Shown in pieces: positions 63,284-64,000 of a DNA stretch of 64,000 nucleotides (the first letter of the stretch is position 1; every line of letters starts with the position of its first letter). Under the pieces are notes generated by a model. That model did not search any database. It had not been told where the DNA came from and saw only the letters and a program-made list of their open reading frames with translations. The stretch is from Aquimarina sp. MMG016 (GTDB lineage Bacteria; Bacteroidota; Bacteroidia; Flavobacteriales; Flavobacteriaceae). A program made the position numbers and the translations under genes. Location: the NCBI RefSeq assembly GCF_018100805.1, contig NZ_JAGJEA010000003.1:496001-560000 (forward strand). The letters run 5' to 3'.

Positions 63284-64000
63284 ATGTTTAAGCATTTTAT
63301 TAATTTACAGTGGAAATCCTTTTGGCGATCTGCCACATTAAGCTCCAGTCTTTGGATGAAAATTTTTATGGGATTTTGGGCATTATATCTTATTGTAGCG
63401 ATGGTAGGAGGAAGTTTTGGAGCCTATTATTTTATTGAAAAAGAACTATGTCTAGACCCATTGGTAGTAGTAAATAGATTTTTAATATATTGGGTAGTTG
63501 CAGACCTTTTGTTTAGGTATGCATTACAGAAAATGCCAGTAATTAATATTAAACCATTATTGATACTTCCTTTTAACAAAAGAAAGATCGTATCCTTTGC
63601 CTTTGGTAAAACAGTCTTTTCATTTTTTAATATTATTCATGGCTTCTTTTTTATTCCTTTTTCTATATTACTCATAGTAAAAGGAGGACATTCTGCTCTG
63701 AACGTGTTATTATGGAATATAGGGTTGATCGCATTGATTTATGCAAATAACTTTTTGAATATTCTATTAAATAAAAAAGATAACCTGATCTTTTTGGTTG
63801 GAGGGATTTTAGCAATTTTTGGAGGTTTACAGTACTTTGGATATTTTGATATTACCAAGTATACCGCTCCTTTTTTCCAAGGGTTATTCGATACTTCGTA
63901 TATGGTAGTATTTCCAATAATAGTATTGATTATTTTAGTTATAATTTCTTTTAGATCTTTTATAAAGGATTTATATCTGGATGCAGGCTTGGCTTCTAAA
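63284..64000 (+). CDS. ABC transporter permease-type membrane protein, DUF5687-like (3' truncated by window)
   Basis: The reading frame is open from the ATG at 63284 to the last base, giving 239 residues without a stop. It starts FKHFINLQWKSFWRS and has about six transmembrane helices, with the conserved-looking PLLILPFNKRKIV loop near 92-104. I recognise it as the DUF5687 family of ABC-2-type permeases in Bacteroidota; an ATPase subunit would be expected just beyond the window. Its 109-bp upstream gap contains a small TTTTGTAACAAAA dyad (63206-63218). Confidence 0.8.
   Translation, partial: MFKHFINLQWKSFWRSATLSSSLWMKIFMGFWALYLIVAMVGGSFGAYYFIEKELCLDPLVVVNRFLIYWVVADLLFRYALQKMPVINIKPLLILPFNKRKIVSFAFGKTVFSFFNIIHGFFFIPFSILLIVKGGHSALNVLLWNIGLIALIYANNFLNILLNKKDNLIFLVGGILAIFGGLQYFGYFDITKYTAPFFQGLFDTSYMVVFPIIVLIILVIISFRSFIKDLYLDAGLASK

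Noticed and set aside
1-64000. tRNA, rRNA, CRISPR array or insertion sequence
   Set aside because: No cloverleaf-like clusters, rRNA-like stretches, spaced direct repeats or transposase frames were seen by eye; a tRNAscan or ISfinder-type search would settle it.

Overview
The window looks like a chromosomal piece of a marine-type member of the Flavobacteriaceae (Bacteroidota). The DNA is AT-rich and start sites usually lack Shine-Dalgarno sequences. Several starts have the Bacteroidota -7 element TAnnTTTG just upstream. Many genes belong to families known mainly from this group (DUF6909, DUF6341, DUF6427, DUF5687 and DUF4254 types, recalled from memory and not searched). There are no rRNA, tRNA, CRISPR or intact insertion-sequence features that I can see. 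All genes from 2154 to 45298 lie on the + strand.

Region 1 (1-6341) is general cell physiology: the C-terminal three quarters of the RNA-binding protein Tex, a TatA/E translocase subunit on the opposite strand, an M23 murein peptidase, a GH3-family adenylating enzyme and a DUF6909-like protein.

Region 2 (6338-45298) is about 39 kb of surface-polysaccharide genes. It opens with the four dTDP-L-rhamnose genes (rfbB, A, C, D) interleaved with two Wzz-like chain-length proteins, then a phosphomannose isomerase. A pseudaminic acid pathway follows (pseB, pseC, pseF, pseG ... pseI), but the usual acetyltransferase PseH is absent. In its place sit an unknown 210-aa protein, a KAS III ketoacyl synthase with its full catalytic triad, an acyl carrier protein and a full-length LpxD-like acyltransferase. 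I infer that this lineage makes a pseudaminic acid carrying an ACP-derived N-acyl group instead of plain acetyl. Next comes a mosaic of assembly genes: a KpsC/KpsS-like transferase, an O-acyltransferase with a ten-T tract near its start, two repeat-unit polymerases, two flippases, four O-antigen ligase/polymerase-like membrane proteins, three GT4 glycosyltransferases, an FkbM methyltransferase, a beta-helix lipoprotein and three paralogous polyprenyl-phosphate sugar transferases. Genes for UDP-glucuronate and UDP-xylose (ugd, uxs) sit before the third transferase. The second flippase is preceded by a perfect 21-bp inverted repeat enclosing a promoter-like sequence, a possible phase-variable switch.

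Region 3 (45407-48695) holds purD, two small Flavobacteriia-specific membrane proteins and a 214-aa protein with a PD-(D/E)XK nuclease-like motif.

Region 4 (48922-56857) is a tight six-gene operon of unknown function: a long coiled-coil protein, an unknown soluble protein, a AAA+ ATPase with a novel N-terminal domain, another unknown soluble protein and two membrane proteins. It is followed by a DNA adenine methyltransferase and then a DUF4254-GT9 pair probably acting in lipopolysaccharide core synthesis.

Region 5 (59726-64000) has a lipoprotein and an oxidoreductase of the PaaE type on the - strand. Diverging from them is a PadR-regulated membrane operon whose promoter carries a perfect 42-bp palindrome. 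The operon ends at the window edge inside a DUF5687-type ABC permease.
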